The notes under the pieces were generated by a model that saw only the letters and a list, made by a program, of their open reading frames with translations, did not search any database and had not been told where the DNA came from. This document shows, piece after piece, positions 55,829-63,362 of a stretch of 64,000 nucleotides of DNA. Positions within the stretch are counted from its first letter, which is position 1; each line of letters opens with the position of its first letter. A program made the position numbers and the translations under genes. This DNA comes from Halalkalibacter oceani (lineage in GTDB: Bacteria > Bacillota > Bacilli > Bacillales > Bacillaceae_D), in contig NZ_JAMBOL010000001.1 of the NCBI RefSeq assembly GCF_023715605.1, positions 248,001-312,000 on the forward strand. Direction: 5' to 3'.

Positions 55829-56914
55829 TTAATTCATTTTCTGGACAGCGCGTTTAACGGCCTCCCCAAGGGCTACATGGTAAGACGGGGATTGCAGCAA
55901 AGCGAGATCCTCTTCATTTGACAGATAACCAGCTTCTATGAGAAATGCAGGGACGGTCGTGTTGCGGAGAACATAAAAGTCCGATTGATAGAGGCCGCGC
56001 AGACCGCTCCCGTTTACAGCTTGCAGTTCTTGATTCAAGATCGTCGCCAGCTCCTGTGAGCCATAATAATGGGTTTCCAGTCCTTTAATCGTCCGGTTGT
56101 AATGACTGTTTGCATGGACGCTAATAAACAGGTCGGCATTTGCCCGGATCGCGCTCAACACCCGCTCTTCCAGACTGACAAAAGAATCCGTCGTCCTCGT
56201 CATATCGACTGTAAATCCGCCTTCCTCCAGCGCTTTCTGAATTTGTAAGGCGATTTCTAAATTAAGATCCTTTTCATAGGTTGTTCCGAGAATCGCACCC
56301 GGATCACTTCCACCATGCCCCGGATCAATCATCACTTTTTGAATCGGACCGGACGAGCGGTCTGACTCAGTTGAAGCGATCTGCAGCGCAGGAGCGTGCT
56401 GGCTGGCGAGGTAAATCTCACTGACGTACCCAATCTGTCCATTGTAGCTGATTTGCGCCCAATCGTAAGGAAGAGGCGTATAATCGACTGCTTGTCCAGC
56501 GTGCAACTGACCAATGATCGCGGCTGATCTGCCTGGCTCAGAGCGGACGAGCAAAGTGTCGGCTGTTACGGTTCCTGCCTGATTTGCCGCTGACTTCGAT
56601 GAAGCGGCTTGTTCACCGTTTGAGCGTGGCTGCTCTGTACCCTCACTAATATAGTCAAGGCTGACAAATCCCATCCTGCCTTTGTATGTAATCTGCGCCC
56701 AGCCATTGGTGTGTGAGATGTACTCAATTTTTTCACCAGGATTTAATTTGCCGATAATATTTCCTTGCTGACCAGGCTGCTCTCTTACTAATAACGAAGA
56801 ATCGGATGTCACGGTACCCCATTTCGCTCCTTCAGCGCCCGCAAAAGAAGGTGATAGAGCGAACATGAAAAAAAGAATCAGAATAAAAGCTGTCCTTCTA
56901 TGAAACTGTGTCAC
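55829..56914 (-). CDS. N-acetylmuramoyl-L-alanine amidase with two SH3b domains
   Basis: A secreted peptidoglycan hydrolase of 361 residues. A signal peptide (about 1-27) is followed by two bacterial SH3 domains (33-90 and 114-169) that bind the wall, then an Amidase_3 domain. The zinc ligands and catalytic residues are H200 (DPGHGG), E214 (YEKD), H267 (VHAN) and E327 (IEAGYLS). It begins at GTG with AGGAAGGATTG upstream. B. subtilis YrvJ, which lies between dtd and hisS, has the same type of layout; here that position is empty. Confidence 0.93.
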   Translation of the reverse strand: MTQFHRRTAFILILFFMFALSPSFAGAEGAKWGTVTSDSSLLVREQPGQQGNIIGKLNPGEKIEYISHTNGWAQITYKGRMGFVSLDYISEGTEQPRSNGEQAASSKSAANQAGTVTADTLLVRSEPGRSAAIIGQLHAGQAVDYTPLPYDWAQISYNGQIGYVSEIYLASQHAPALQIASTESDRSSGPIQKVMIDPGHGGSDPGAILGTTYEKDLNLEIALQIQKALEEGGFTVDMTRTTDSFVSLEERVLSAIRANADLFISVHANSHYNRTIKGLETHYYGSQELATILNQELQAVNGSGLRGLYQSDFYVLRNTTVPAFLIEAGYLSNEEDLALLQSPSYHVALGEAVKRAVQKMN

Positions 56915-57397
56915 ATGGCTTCAATCCTTCCTAGTTTAATAGCTTTGCCGTCTGGTCGTGCCTAGTTAACATTTTACAATTGAAGCAACGTCTGGTTCAA
57001 CGAAAAATATGGGTTTTATCCGAAGACAATACGAAGGTATGAGTTTGCCTTTAAACTGTAAAAATAGTAGGTAGAATCGGTTCAGCCGAAAGATTCAGCA
57101 GGCTGGAAAGTCGAAGCTACGGACTCATTCTGCTGTCATCGAGATTTTTTTGATACCAATATGGATACAGGAGAATGATAACTCTCTCCTCATCCAGCCA
57201 TTTACGCCGGTTATTTCCTGAAAAGAACCGTCATCCCAATAAACAAGGCGTAGCATCAGGCTCTGGCACAATCCGTCCACCACCGTAAATTCAGCATCAT
57301 CCGCGAGCTTTCTCATATAGCGATTTTCCTGGCGTATTCTTGTATTACTTCACCGGTGTCCTCCTTGCAAGTGTCGTCATCTTACTCCGATTATGCG
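56915..57397 (-). other. Gap with a possible broken gene
   Basis: The divergent partner side of the LexA-controlled promoter has a perfect AAGGAGG ribosome site (about 57363-57369), but its GTG is followed by a stop after two codons. Further on a 63-codon minus frame (57125-57316, MRKLADDAEFTVVDG...) has no ribosome site of its own. This could be a gene broken by frameshift, or chance. Nothing else is seen in 56915-57124. Confidence 0.3.
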
Positions 57398-57451
57398 CGA
57401 ACGTGCATTCGTACAAAAGTCTTGAAATCGGAATGTATGTTCGTATATAAT
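57398..57451 (+). promoter_or_regulatory. LexA/DinR boxes and promoter of the WYL microprotein gene
   Basis: Two one-mismatch LexA boxes occur: CGAACGTGCATTCG (57398-57411) and GGAATGTATGTTCG (57430-57443; consensus CGAAC-N4-GTTCG). The second lies between TTGAAA (57422-57427) and TATAAT (57446-57451), an 18-base-spaced promoter. LexA would block this promoter until DNA damage. The first box could serve the divergent side. Confidence 0.7.
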
Positions 57452-57482
57452 GAAAACAAACTTACTTGAGGAGAGAGCCAAC

Positions 57483-57698
57483 ATGCGTCTTAAACGGATA
57501 TTGGAGCAGAGCATCGAAAAGAACGAACGCATTCAAATCATATATATGGCGGCAAATGGAGAGTTATCGCAAAGGGATGTGACTGTAAAAGCGTTTAATG
57601 AAACGCATGTCATTGGATACTGCCATTACCGCAGGCAAACACGGATGTTTAAACGGGACAATATTTTAGCAGCAGCGGGGAAGAAGGAGACGGGATAG
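57483..57698 (+). CDS. WYL-like microprotein (71 aa), SOS-controlled
   Basis: A single small WYL-type domain: ERIQIIYMAANGELSQRDVTV, then THVIGYCHYRRQTRMFKRDNI, the usual strand pattern ending in R-x-F/K-R-x-D-x-I. No DNA-binding domain is attached. Small free-standing WYL proteins occur in SOS-regulated Bacillus cassettes near yolD/uvrX-type genes; here the LexA box upstream supports DNA-damage control. The start follows TTGAGGAGAGAGCCAAC. Its partner is unknown. Confidence 0.8.
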   Translation: MRLKRILEQSIEKNERIQIIYMAANGELSQRDVTVKAFNETHVIGYCHYRRQTRMFKRDNILAAAGKKETG

Positions 57699-57828
57699 GG
57701 GGAGGGGCCCATCGCTGGAGGCCCTGAAATCGTAACTCGAAAAGCGGCCGGTTCGCTCTGCCAAGCAAGCAGAAAAACAACACCTGCATGCTTTGGCAGA
57801 CTTCTCAGGCTCAGAACAAAACAAGCTC

Positions 57829-58770
57829 TTATGTTTCATACATCACTTGGCCGGTAAGCGTAAGATCATAATCGCCGATCGACTGAATTTCTCTTTGAAA
57901 CGTCTCTGACTGCAAAATAGCGAGAGTCTGAGCGATCAATGGCTGGTTTTCCGGCTTCTTAAGAAGAACGAGGTCATATCGTTCCTGGATAAGCGGAATG
58001 AAGCCTGTACCGACGATCTTTGCGGCTTTTTCAATCCCAACGCCGACATCGGCTCTGTTGCTGCGTACGGCCCCGGCAACGCCGAGATGGCTTGTCTCCT
58101 CCTGATCATAGCCGGTAAGATCCCTTCCCTTCACCCCGAGTAAACGCAGCTGCTCATCAAGCAGAACGCGGGCGCCGGCCCCTTTTTCCCGATTAATCAG
58201 CCGCAGACCGGGCTTTTTTAAATCATCCCACGATTGAATATTTTTCGGGTTGCCGCCCGGCACGTATAATCCGGCCTGACGTCTGATCAGATTGACGACA
58301 AGATAGTCATGGCCCGTTAAAACGCGTTTAACGTACGGAATATTATATTCTCCACTTTCTCCATCATACAAATGCACGCTGACGATATCGCATTCTTCTT
58401 TAAAAAGCGAGAACAAGCTGTTCAAGCTGCCGACATAGGAGCGCAAAGGGCGAAATTTTTCCTCGCGTCCTTCAAGGTATTTCGCCAAAATATCAAGACT
58501 CATATCCTGGCCGCTAATAATAATCGAGTTATCGGCGGTAGAAGATAGTGGAGCGCTTTGACTTTCGCCTGGCGGAGGTGGTGTCGCCTCGCGCGTTTCG
58601 CCTCTTTTCGTCCGGGATTTGAAAAGCTCTAAATCCCTGGCGTCGATTCTCATTTGCTTGCCGACGCGAAAAGCCGGCAGTTTTTCTTTTTTTATCAGAT
58701 CATAAACGGTTAGCTTCGAGACTTTCAGCAAGCGAGCAACCTCTTCTGTTGTGTATGAATGATCGTCCAT
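57829..58770 (-). CDS. Molybdate-responsive regulator, HTH plus periplasmic-binding-like domain (YvgK-like)
   Basis: An excisionase-type helix-turn-helix (YTTEEVARLLKVSKLTVYDLIKK, residues 6-30) is fused to a PBP-like domain (about 100-305; SGQDMSLDILAKYLEGRE, INREKGAGARVLLDEQL). In B. subtilis the equivalent YvgK lies beside the molybdate genes yvgL-yvgM. Here it is divergent from modA-modB, so it is probably the molybdate or molybdopterin-sensing regulator of that pair. The ribosome site is CAGGAGGGGAA. Confidence 0.88.
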   Translation of the reverse strand: MDDHSYTTEEVARLLKVSKLTVYDLIKKEKLPAFRVGKQMRIDARDLELFKSRTKRGETREATPPPPGESQSAPLSSTADNSIIISGQDMSLDILAKYLEGREEKFRPLRSYVGSLNSLFSLFKEECDIVSVHLYDGESGEYNIPYVKRVLTGHDYLVVNLIRRQAGLYVPGGNPKNIQSWDDLKKPGLRLINREKGAGARVLLDEQLRLLGVKGRDLTGYDQEETSHLGVAGAVRSNRADVGVGIEKAAKIVGTGFIPLIQERYDLVLLKKPENQPLIAQTLAILQSETFQREIQSIGDYDLTLTGQVMYET

Positions 58771-58946
58771 TTATTCCCCTCCTGCATTTGATCTCAAACA
58801 GTGGTTTTTAATCATTGTAATAGAAAAAAAGGAAAAATAAAAATTAAATTAGATATATCTATTTATAACTAATTATATCTTATGATAAGATAAATCTATC
58901 ATTTTAATTAATGTAGTATAAATAAACATAGCTGGGAGTGAATGTA

Positions 58947-59729
58947 GTGGATTTCTTGAAGAGCAAAAAAGTTTTTACATATGGCATGATTCTTCTTATC
59001 ACCATCCTGTTTGCTGGCTGCTCGTCGCCATCAAATGAAGCTGGTGAGGAAGTAGAATTGCATATCATGACAGCTGCAAGTATGACAGATGCCATGAATG
59101 AACTCAAGCAGATGTATGAAGGTGCGCATGAGCATGTCACTTTGGTGCCGAACTATGGTTCATCCGGGACTTTAAAGTCGCAAATTGCCCAAGGAGCGCC
59201 TGCCGATGTGTTCTTATCGGCTGCCGTCAGATGGATTGATGAATTGGAGGAGGAAGGGGAGATTGCGCAGCGGGCTGATTTGCTGCGCAATGAACTCGTT
59301 CTTGTTACGGCGGAAGACTCAGATCTTGCAGTGACACAGTTTGAAGATCTTCTGCAGGAGGAAGTTCACCAGGTCGCGATCGGTGAGCCGGAAACGGTTC
59401 CAGCCGGGGAGTACGCCAGGCAGGTGTTGGAAGAGCTCGGGATCTATGAAGAGCTTTCGGACAAACTAATACACGGAAGTGACGTCCGGCAAGTATTAAC
59501 CTATGTCGAGACAGGGAATGTCGATGCAGGAATGGTTTACCAAACGGATGCTATTTTGTCTGATCAGGTGAAAATTGTCGCTGAGGCGGAAACAGCGGAA
59601 CCAATTATGTATCCGGTCGGCTTGCTCGAAGGCGCAGATCACCCTGAAGAAGCAGAGCGTTTCTACCAATGGTTGCAAACTGAGGAAGCGCTAGCCATCT
59701 TTGAAAAATACGGGTTCACAGGTATCTGA
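58947..59729 (+). CDS. modA: Molybdate ABC transporter substrate-binding lipoprotein ModA
   Basis: A lipoprotein of 260 residues with lipobox LFAGC (C25). The oxyanion-binding elements TAASMTDAMNEL, YGSSGTLKSQIAQGAPADVFLSA and VPAGEYARQVLEELG are present and typical of ModA. It starts at GTG 58947 with GGGAG eight bases upstream. The 3' end is one base from modB. It is divergent from the regulator at 57.8-58.8 kb across an AT-rich promoter region. Confidence 0.95.
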   Translation: MDFLKSKKVFTYGMILLITILFAGCSSPSNEAGEEVELHIMTAASMTDAMNELKQMYEGAHEHVTLVPNYGSSGTLKSQIAQGAPADVFLSAAVRWIDELEEEGEIAQRADLLRNELVLVTAEDSDLAVTQFEDLLQEEVHQVAIGEPETVPAGEYARQVLEELGIYEELSDKLIHGSDVRQVLTYVETGNVDAGMVYQTDAILSDQVKIVAEAETAEPIMYPVGLLEGADHPEEAERFYQWLQTEEALAIFEKYGFTGI

Positions 59730-59730
59730 T

Positions 59731-60384
59731 ATGGGAGCTGGCTTTTGGTCTCCGGTTATTGTTTCCTTGCAGGTCGTCAGTGTGGCGAGCGTCATTGCCT
59801 TTCTTCTCGCCATGTTGGCTTCCTGGTTTATGACGAGAAAATCGTTTAAAGGAAAAGTGGTTGTTGAAACGATTTTGATGCTGCCGCTCGTTCTGCCTCC
59901 TACGGTGATTGGCTTTGGCCTTCTCGTTTTACTCGGACGGCAAAGCTGGATCGGCCGCGCATTTGAATGGCTATTTTCTCAACCACTTGTCTTCTCTTAT
60001 TGGGCTGCCGTCACTGCCGCGGTTGTGGTAGCCTTTCCGCTTGTCTATCAAATGCTGCAAAATGGTTTTGAAGGGGTCGACCGTGAATTAGAACAGGCTG
60101 CGCGACAAATGGGGGCGAAGGAATATCAGCTGTTCTGGTATGTGACATTACCGTTGGCATGGCGCGCGGTCGTAACCGGATTTATGCTCGGTTTTGCCCG
60201 CGGGTTGGGAGAATTCGGAGCGACATTAATGTTTGCTGGTAATATTCCTGGACGCACGCAAACGATGTCAACGGCTATATTCGTGGCCGTTGAGTCCGGT
60301 CACATGATGCTTGCTTATTATTGGGTAGGATCGATTATGGTCTTTTCCTTCTTCTTGCTACTATTTGTTCAGCGACTTAAGTAG
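59731..60384 (+). CDS. modB: Molybdate ABC transporter permease ModB
   Basis: A 217-residue inner-membrane permease with five or six helices. LPLVLPPTVIGFGLLVLLG and the EAA-type loop YWVTLPLAWR region with GFARGLGEFGATLMFAGN contact the ATPase. The start is one base behind the modA stop, so translation is coupled; a TTG inside modA (59701) is less likely. No modC ATPase gene follows, as in B. subtilis, so an ATPase must come from elsewhere. Confidence 0.94.
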   Translation: MGAGFWSPVIVSLQVVSVASVIAFLLAMLASWFMTRKSFKGKVVVETILMLPLVLPPTVIGFGLLVLLGRQSWIGRAFEWLFSQPLVFSYWAAVTAAVVVAFPLVYQMLQNGFEGVDRELEQAARQMGAKEYQLFWYVTLPLAWRAVVTGFMLGFARGLGEFGATLMFAGNIPGRTQTMSTAIFVAVESGHMMLAYYWVGSIMVFSFFLLLFVQRLK

Positions 60385-60523
60385 GGAGAGAGCGAATGCT
60401 AAAAGTGCCATGACGCGACTGTTGTGGCGCTTTATCGCCATGCCAAAAAAATGAGAGCGCTTGCAATTTTGCAGAATGTAAGTAAAATAGATAGTATAGA
60501 CCTTGGTTAGGGGATGGTAATCA

Positions 60524-60658
60524 TTGAATAGTAACGTGCTCAAGGGATTTTTTTCTATGAAACTGGAAAGAAATTTGACGATTGACGAAATGAAACTGAT
60601 TGAATGGATATCTAAACGCGAGGGCGAGATGAAGAAAGGGCTGAAAAAGACGTGTTAA
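60524..60658 (+). CDS. Possible microprotein (44 aa) antisense to the end of sda
   Basis: A TTG-started frame with AGGGGATGG upstream encodes MNSNVLKGFFSMKLERNLT... and ends KKGLKKTC. Promoter-like TTGCAA (16 bases) TAAAAT lies before it. It overlaps the 3' end of sda on the other strand by 47 bases, so one of the two ends may be wrong. No family is recognised. Confidence 0.3.
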   Translation: MNSNVLKGFFSMKLERNLTIDEMKLIEWISKREGEMKKGLKKTC

Positions 60659-60776
60659 ATAGATCTCTTCTAATCAGTTCTTTTTTTAGTAATAAGAGAA
60701 AGTCTTCATTGACATTTAATTCAATCGCCCGAAAATAAGCTTCTATTATTGTTTCATTATCTAAATGTCTCAGCAT
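60612..60776 (-). CDS. sda: Sporulation checkpoint inhibitor Sda
   Basis: Sda blocks autophosphorylation of the sporulation kinases KinA and KinB when DNA replication is disturbed. The 54-residue product begins MLRHLDNETIIEAYFRAIEL and continues NVNEDFLLLLKKELIRRDL, matching the helical hairpin of B. subtilis Sda (46 residues) across nearly its whole length. The C-terminal tail is longer and serine-rich. GAGGTGAAAGAGCT gives a good ribosome site. The upstream region contains only a weak DnaA-box-like TGTGGATCC (60906-60914). Confidence 0.88.
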   Translation of the reverse strand: MLRHLDNETIIEAYFRAIELNVNEDFLLLLKKELIRRDLFNTSFSALSSSRPRV

Positions 60777-61063
60777 AGCTCTTTCACCTCACATTTTATG
60801 TCAACTTTTTTATCACCACACAATTGTAAATTTTATAATATTTATTTGAAATTTACTAGAACTCTATCTGTATGTAATAGAAATGTAATATATGATGTTA
60901 TAACGTGTGGATCCCCGCCAAAAGCTGCTCCTGTTTTTACTGTACATATCCAAGCGGTGTTTTTCGCGTCCTTTCTTATTTTATCTATTGGCAATTGACA
61001 ATTAAGAGTGAGAGGAGTACATTTAAGAACGTAAAAAAACTAAATAACCTGAACACCTTTTTA
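60777..61063. promoter_or_regulatory. AT-rich gap between sda and the riboswitch
   Basis: It holds the divergent promoters of sda and ktrA. Several AT-rich hexamers are visible, but no single promoter stands out. The frames here lack ribosome sites. Confidence 0.4.
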
Positions 61064-61198
61064 GTCGCTGAATCTAGAGAGCGGGGGAACCAAATTCGAT
61101 GGAATAGTTTTCTATCATGGGGTGAATCTTATTGATATAAGAAGGGATACTCTCAATCCCTAATCCGACAGCTAACCTCGTAAGCGTTATGTAACCGG
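61064..61198 (+). ncRNA. Cyclic di-AMP riboswitch (ydaO-yuaA type)
   Basis: The conserved blocks appear in order: CGCTGAATC, GAGCGGGGGAACCAAA, GGGGTGAATC, AAGGGATACTCTCAATCC and CCGACAGCTAACCTCGTAAG. This is the ydaO-yuaA riboswitch, which turns off potassium uptake genes when c-di-AMP is high. It is followed by a GGTCC...GGACC hairpin and a competing terminator (61223-61250), and then by ktrA, the standard target. Confidence 0.95.
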
Positions 61199-61222
61199 GA
61201 GAAAGGTCCAGGTTTTCGCTGG

Positions 61223-61250
61223 GACCATTCTGTTCGTGATGGTCTTTTTT
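61223..61250 (+). terminator. Riboswitch-controlled terminator before ktrA
   Basis: GACCAT and ATGGTC arms with a six-to-seven T run. Its left arm is shared with the GGTCC/GGACC hairpin at 61205-61224, so the two structures exclude one another, as expected for the expression platform. Confidence 0.8.
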
Positions 61251-61280
61251 GGTGTCTGGTAGAGGAAAGGAACAACAAGA

Positions 61281-61937
61281 ATGAAAAAACAATTTGCTGT
61301 AATTGGACTAGGACGATTCGGAACGAGCGTATGCAAGGAATTATACAAATTAGGTCATGAAGTGCTGGCAATTGATCATCAGGAAGAAAAGGTGAATGAT
61401 ATCACCCCATATTCGACGCACAGTGTCATTGCCAATGGAACCGATGAAAAGGCCTTGCAGTCATTGGGAATACGGAATTTTGATTATGTTATTGTCGCGA
61501 TTGGCGACGATATTCAATCAAGTATTCTCACGACCTTGCTGTTAAAGGAGCTCGGGGTGAAAAAGGTGTGGGTAAAAGCACAAAATTATTATCATCAGCG
61601 GGTGCTGGAGAAAATTGGCGCGGATCGGATTGTTCATCCTGAGCAGGATATGGGGATTCGCCTTGCGCAGCACATTACGTCAGAAAAAATCATCGACTAC
61701 ATCGAGCTGTCCGCTGATTACAGCATTGTCGAATTGCTGGCAACGGAGAAAGTGGCCGGGAAGTCATTGGTTGAGTTGAATGTCCGGGCGTTATACGGTT
61801 GCACGATCCTCGGAATCAAGCGCGGGGAAGAGATTAATATTGCGCCTGTACCGACAGATCAGGTGGAAAAAGACGATGTCCTGATCGTGATTGGCCATAA
61901 AAATGATTTGAAGCGGTTTGAAGATGAGGGATTGTAA
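61281..61937 (+). CDS. ktrA: Potassium uptake regulatory subunit KtrA
   Basis: A cytoplasmic RCK protein of 218 residues that gates the KtrB potassium channel. The Rossmann motif GLGRFG (9-14), the RCK_N core (IRNFDYVIVAIGDDIQSS, WVKAQNYYHQRVLEKIGAD) and a C-terminal RCK_C domain (KVAGKSLVELNVRALYGCTI), the c-di-AMP-binding region, are complete. The sequence is closer to KtrA than to KtrC. No ktrB membrane subunit follows, which differs from the B. subtilis ktrAB operon. Confidence 0.93.
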   Translation: MKKQFAVIGLGRFGTSVCKELYKLGHEVLAIDHQEEKVNDITPYSTHSVIANGTDEKALQSLGIRNFDYVIVAIGDDIQSSILTTLLLKELGVKKVWVKAQNYYHQRVLEKIGADRIVHPEQDMGIRLAQHITSEKIIDYIELSADYSIVELLATEKVAGKSLVELNVRALYGCTILGIKRGEEINIAPVPTDQVEKDDVLIVIGHKNDLKRFEDEGL

Positions 61938-62070
61938 TCATTGTGTAGTTGATGTTGGTAATAGAAGCGGTTTACTACTGATGCTTTTGCACTAATTGTC
62001 GGAGCAGGGGCAGGTTCTTGCAGGGAGCTTCCACTTCATGTCGAATGGGTAAGGTAAGGGAGTGATGCTG

Positions 62071-62259
62071 ATGAATGATGTCAAGTATGTCGCGAAGCGT
62101 TCAAAGCGCCCTGATGGCTGGTATGCCGAAGTGATTAGAGAAGTAAATGGTGTTGCGGAAAAAGTGTTTGAAAAAAAATGTCTAAATGAAGATGTAGCAG
62201 CGGGAATTGCCGGATATGAAGTGAAAAGGCGGCTGCAAAACAGGCGTCTCGTCCATTAA
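62071..62259 (+). CDS. Hypothetical protein (62 aa), basic
   Basis: Not recognised. A soluble basic protein ([25 protein letters not shown] ... [21 protein letters not shown]) with a beta-rich start and a helical end. AAGGGAGTG precedes it; among GTG 62062, ATG 62065 and ATG 62071 the last has the best spacing. A terminator follows at once, so it is monocistronic. Confidence 0.7.
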   Translation: MNDVKYVAKRSKRPDGWYAEVIREVNGVAEKVFEKKCLNEDVAAGIAGYEVKRRLQNRRLVH

Positions 62260-62287
62260 AAAAGCCCTTCTCGGGGCTTTTTTATTT
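62259..62287 (+). terminator. Terminator after the 62-kb small gene
   Basis: AAAAAAGCCC and GGGCTTTTTT arms with a seven-base loop, directly at the stop codon. Confidence 0.9.
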
Positions 62288-62356
62288 GCTGGCAGGGAGC
62301 GGCTGCCCTTAAATCGAATAGGTAAGAAGAAACAGATAGAGAGGAGCTATTCCTTG

Positions 62357-62965
62357 ATGTATATTCCTTCGCACTTTACGATTTCCGATGAAGCGGTGAT
62401 CGTAAAAATGATAAGAGAGCATAGTTTTGCGACGCTTTTTTCCCAGCATAACGGAATGCCTTTTGCCACTCATTTGCCCCTGCTTCTCGATCAAGAGAAC
62501 AGCCGTTTATATGGGCATTTCGCCCGCCCGAATCCCCAATGGAGAGATATTGAAGGACAGACGGTTCTGGCGGTTTTTCATGGACCTCATTGCTATATTT
62601 CCCCCTCCTGGTATGAAACGAATAAAGCTGTTCCGACATGGAATTATGTCACCGTTCATGTGTATGGAGAAGTAGAGCTTGTTGAAGAGGAAGATGAGCT
62701 GGCTGATTCATTACAAAGAATGGTTTCAACATTTGAAGCTCCTGACAGTTCTTATCGCTTACAGGATGTCGATCCCTCGTTTCTCGCGAATATGAACAAA
62801 GGCGTTCAAGGATTTACCATAAAAATAAACAAGCTGGAAGGGAAGGCGAAGCTAAGTCAAAACCATCCGATTGACCGGCAAAAACGAGTCATAACCGAAT
62901 TGAAAAAAAGTTCACGGGAAGATGAGCAGCGCATCGCCCTGCTCATGCAAAAAAATTTGCCCTGA
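62357..62965 (+). CDS. FMN-binding PaiB-type protein
   Basis: A 202-residue split-barrel protein of the PaiB/negative transcriptional regulator family. Hallmarks are [31 protein letters not shown], the [11 protein letters not shown] flavin-site motif with [13 protein letters not shown], and the C-terminal [16 protein letters not shown]. subtilis PaiB affects sporulation and degradative enzymes; the biochemical role is unsettled. No paiA acetyltransferase is adjacent. The start follows GAGAGGAGCTATTCC. Confidence 0.9.
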   Translation: MYIPSHFTISDEAVIVKMIREHSFATLFSQHNGMPFATHLPLLLDQENSRLYGHFARPNPQWRDIEGQTVLAVFHGPHCYISPSWYETNKAVPTWNYVTVHVYGEVELVEEEDELADSLQRMVSTFEAPDSSYRLQDVDPSFLANMNKGVQGFTIKINKLEGKAKLSQNHPIDRQKRVITELKKSSREDEQRIALLMQKNLP

Positions 62966-62997
62966 TGCTTCCATTTTGCTTGGAAACCGATGTAGAC

Positions 62998-63043
62998 AGG
63001 CTGCTGAAAAAGTGAAACGATCCCTTTTTCAGCAGCCTCTTTT
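62998..63043. terminator. Convergent terminator after the PaiB-like gene
   Basis: AGGCTGCTGAAAAAG and CTTTTTCAGCAGCCT form a 15-base perfect stem, followed by CTTTTTA. It lies between the PaiB-like gene and the minus-strand microprotein. Confidence 0.88.
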
Positions 63044-63150
63044 TACTTTGATTTGTATTGTTTGCGGCCCCAAATGATCAGGGCAATGCAAATAAACACG
63101 AGAACCCCGACGGTGAGAATGAGGAGTACATACGGTGGAGAAGTCAGCAT
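63043..63150 (-). CDS. Single-pass membrane microprotein (35 aa)
   Basis: The frame encodes MLTSPPYVLLILTVGVLVF..., one membrane helix of about 22 residues, then a basic tail (WGRKQYKSK). AAAGGATGAT lies a few bases upstream of the second ATG, which I take as the start; the first is three codons earlier. It ends just before a convergent terminator. Size and layout resemble small accessory subunits of membrane complexes, but no family is recognised. Confidence 0.55.
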   Translation of the reverse strand: MLTSPPYVLLILTVGVLVFICIALIIWGRKQYKSK

Positions 63151-63362
63151 CAGTATCATCCTTTATAGTCATTTTGTTATGCCTAGTATGAAACGATTTT
63201 CGCAATTTATGCTCGTTTTTCTACAAAAAATTCGGGAGAAAATCTGCGTATTTTCTGTTATTTTGTAAAAATATGATATAATTTTGAATACAAAGTCGTG
63301 AACCTAAACGAGTGTATGATAGAATCTATTTAGGAGAATCATATTTTTTAGGAGGAAAAACG

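Noticed and set aside
60777-61135. Two plus-strand frames of about 77 codons upstream of ktrA
   Set aside because: They lie in AT-rich promoter DNA and run into the c-di-AMP riboswitch; no ribosome sites.
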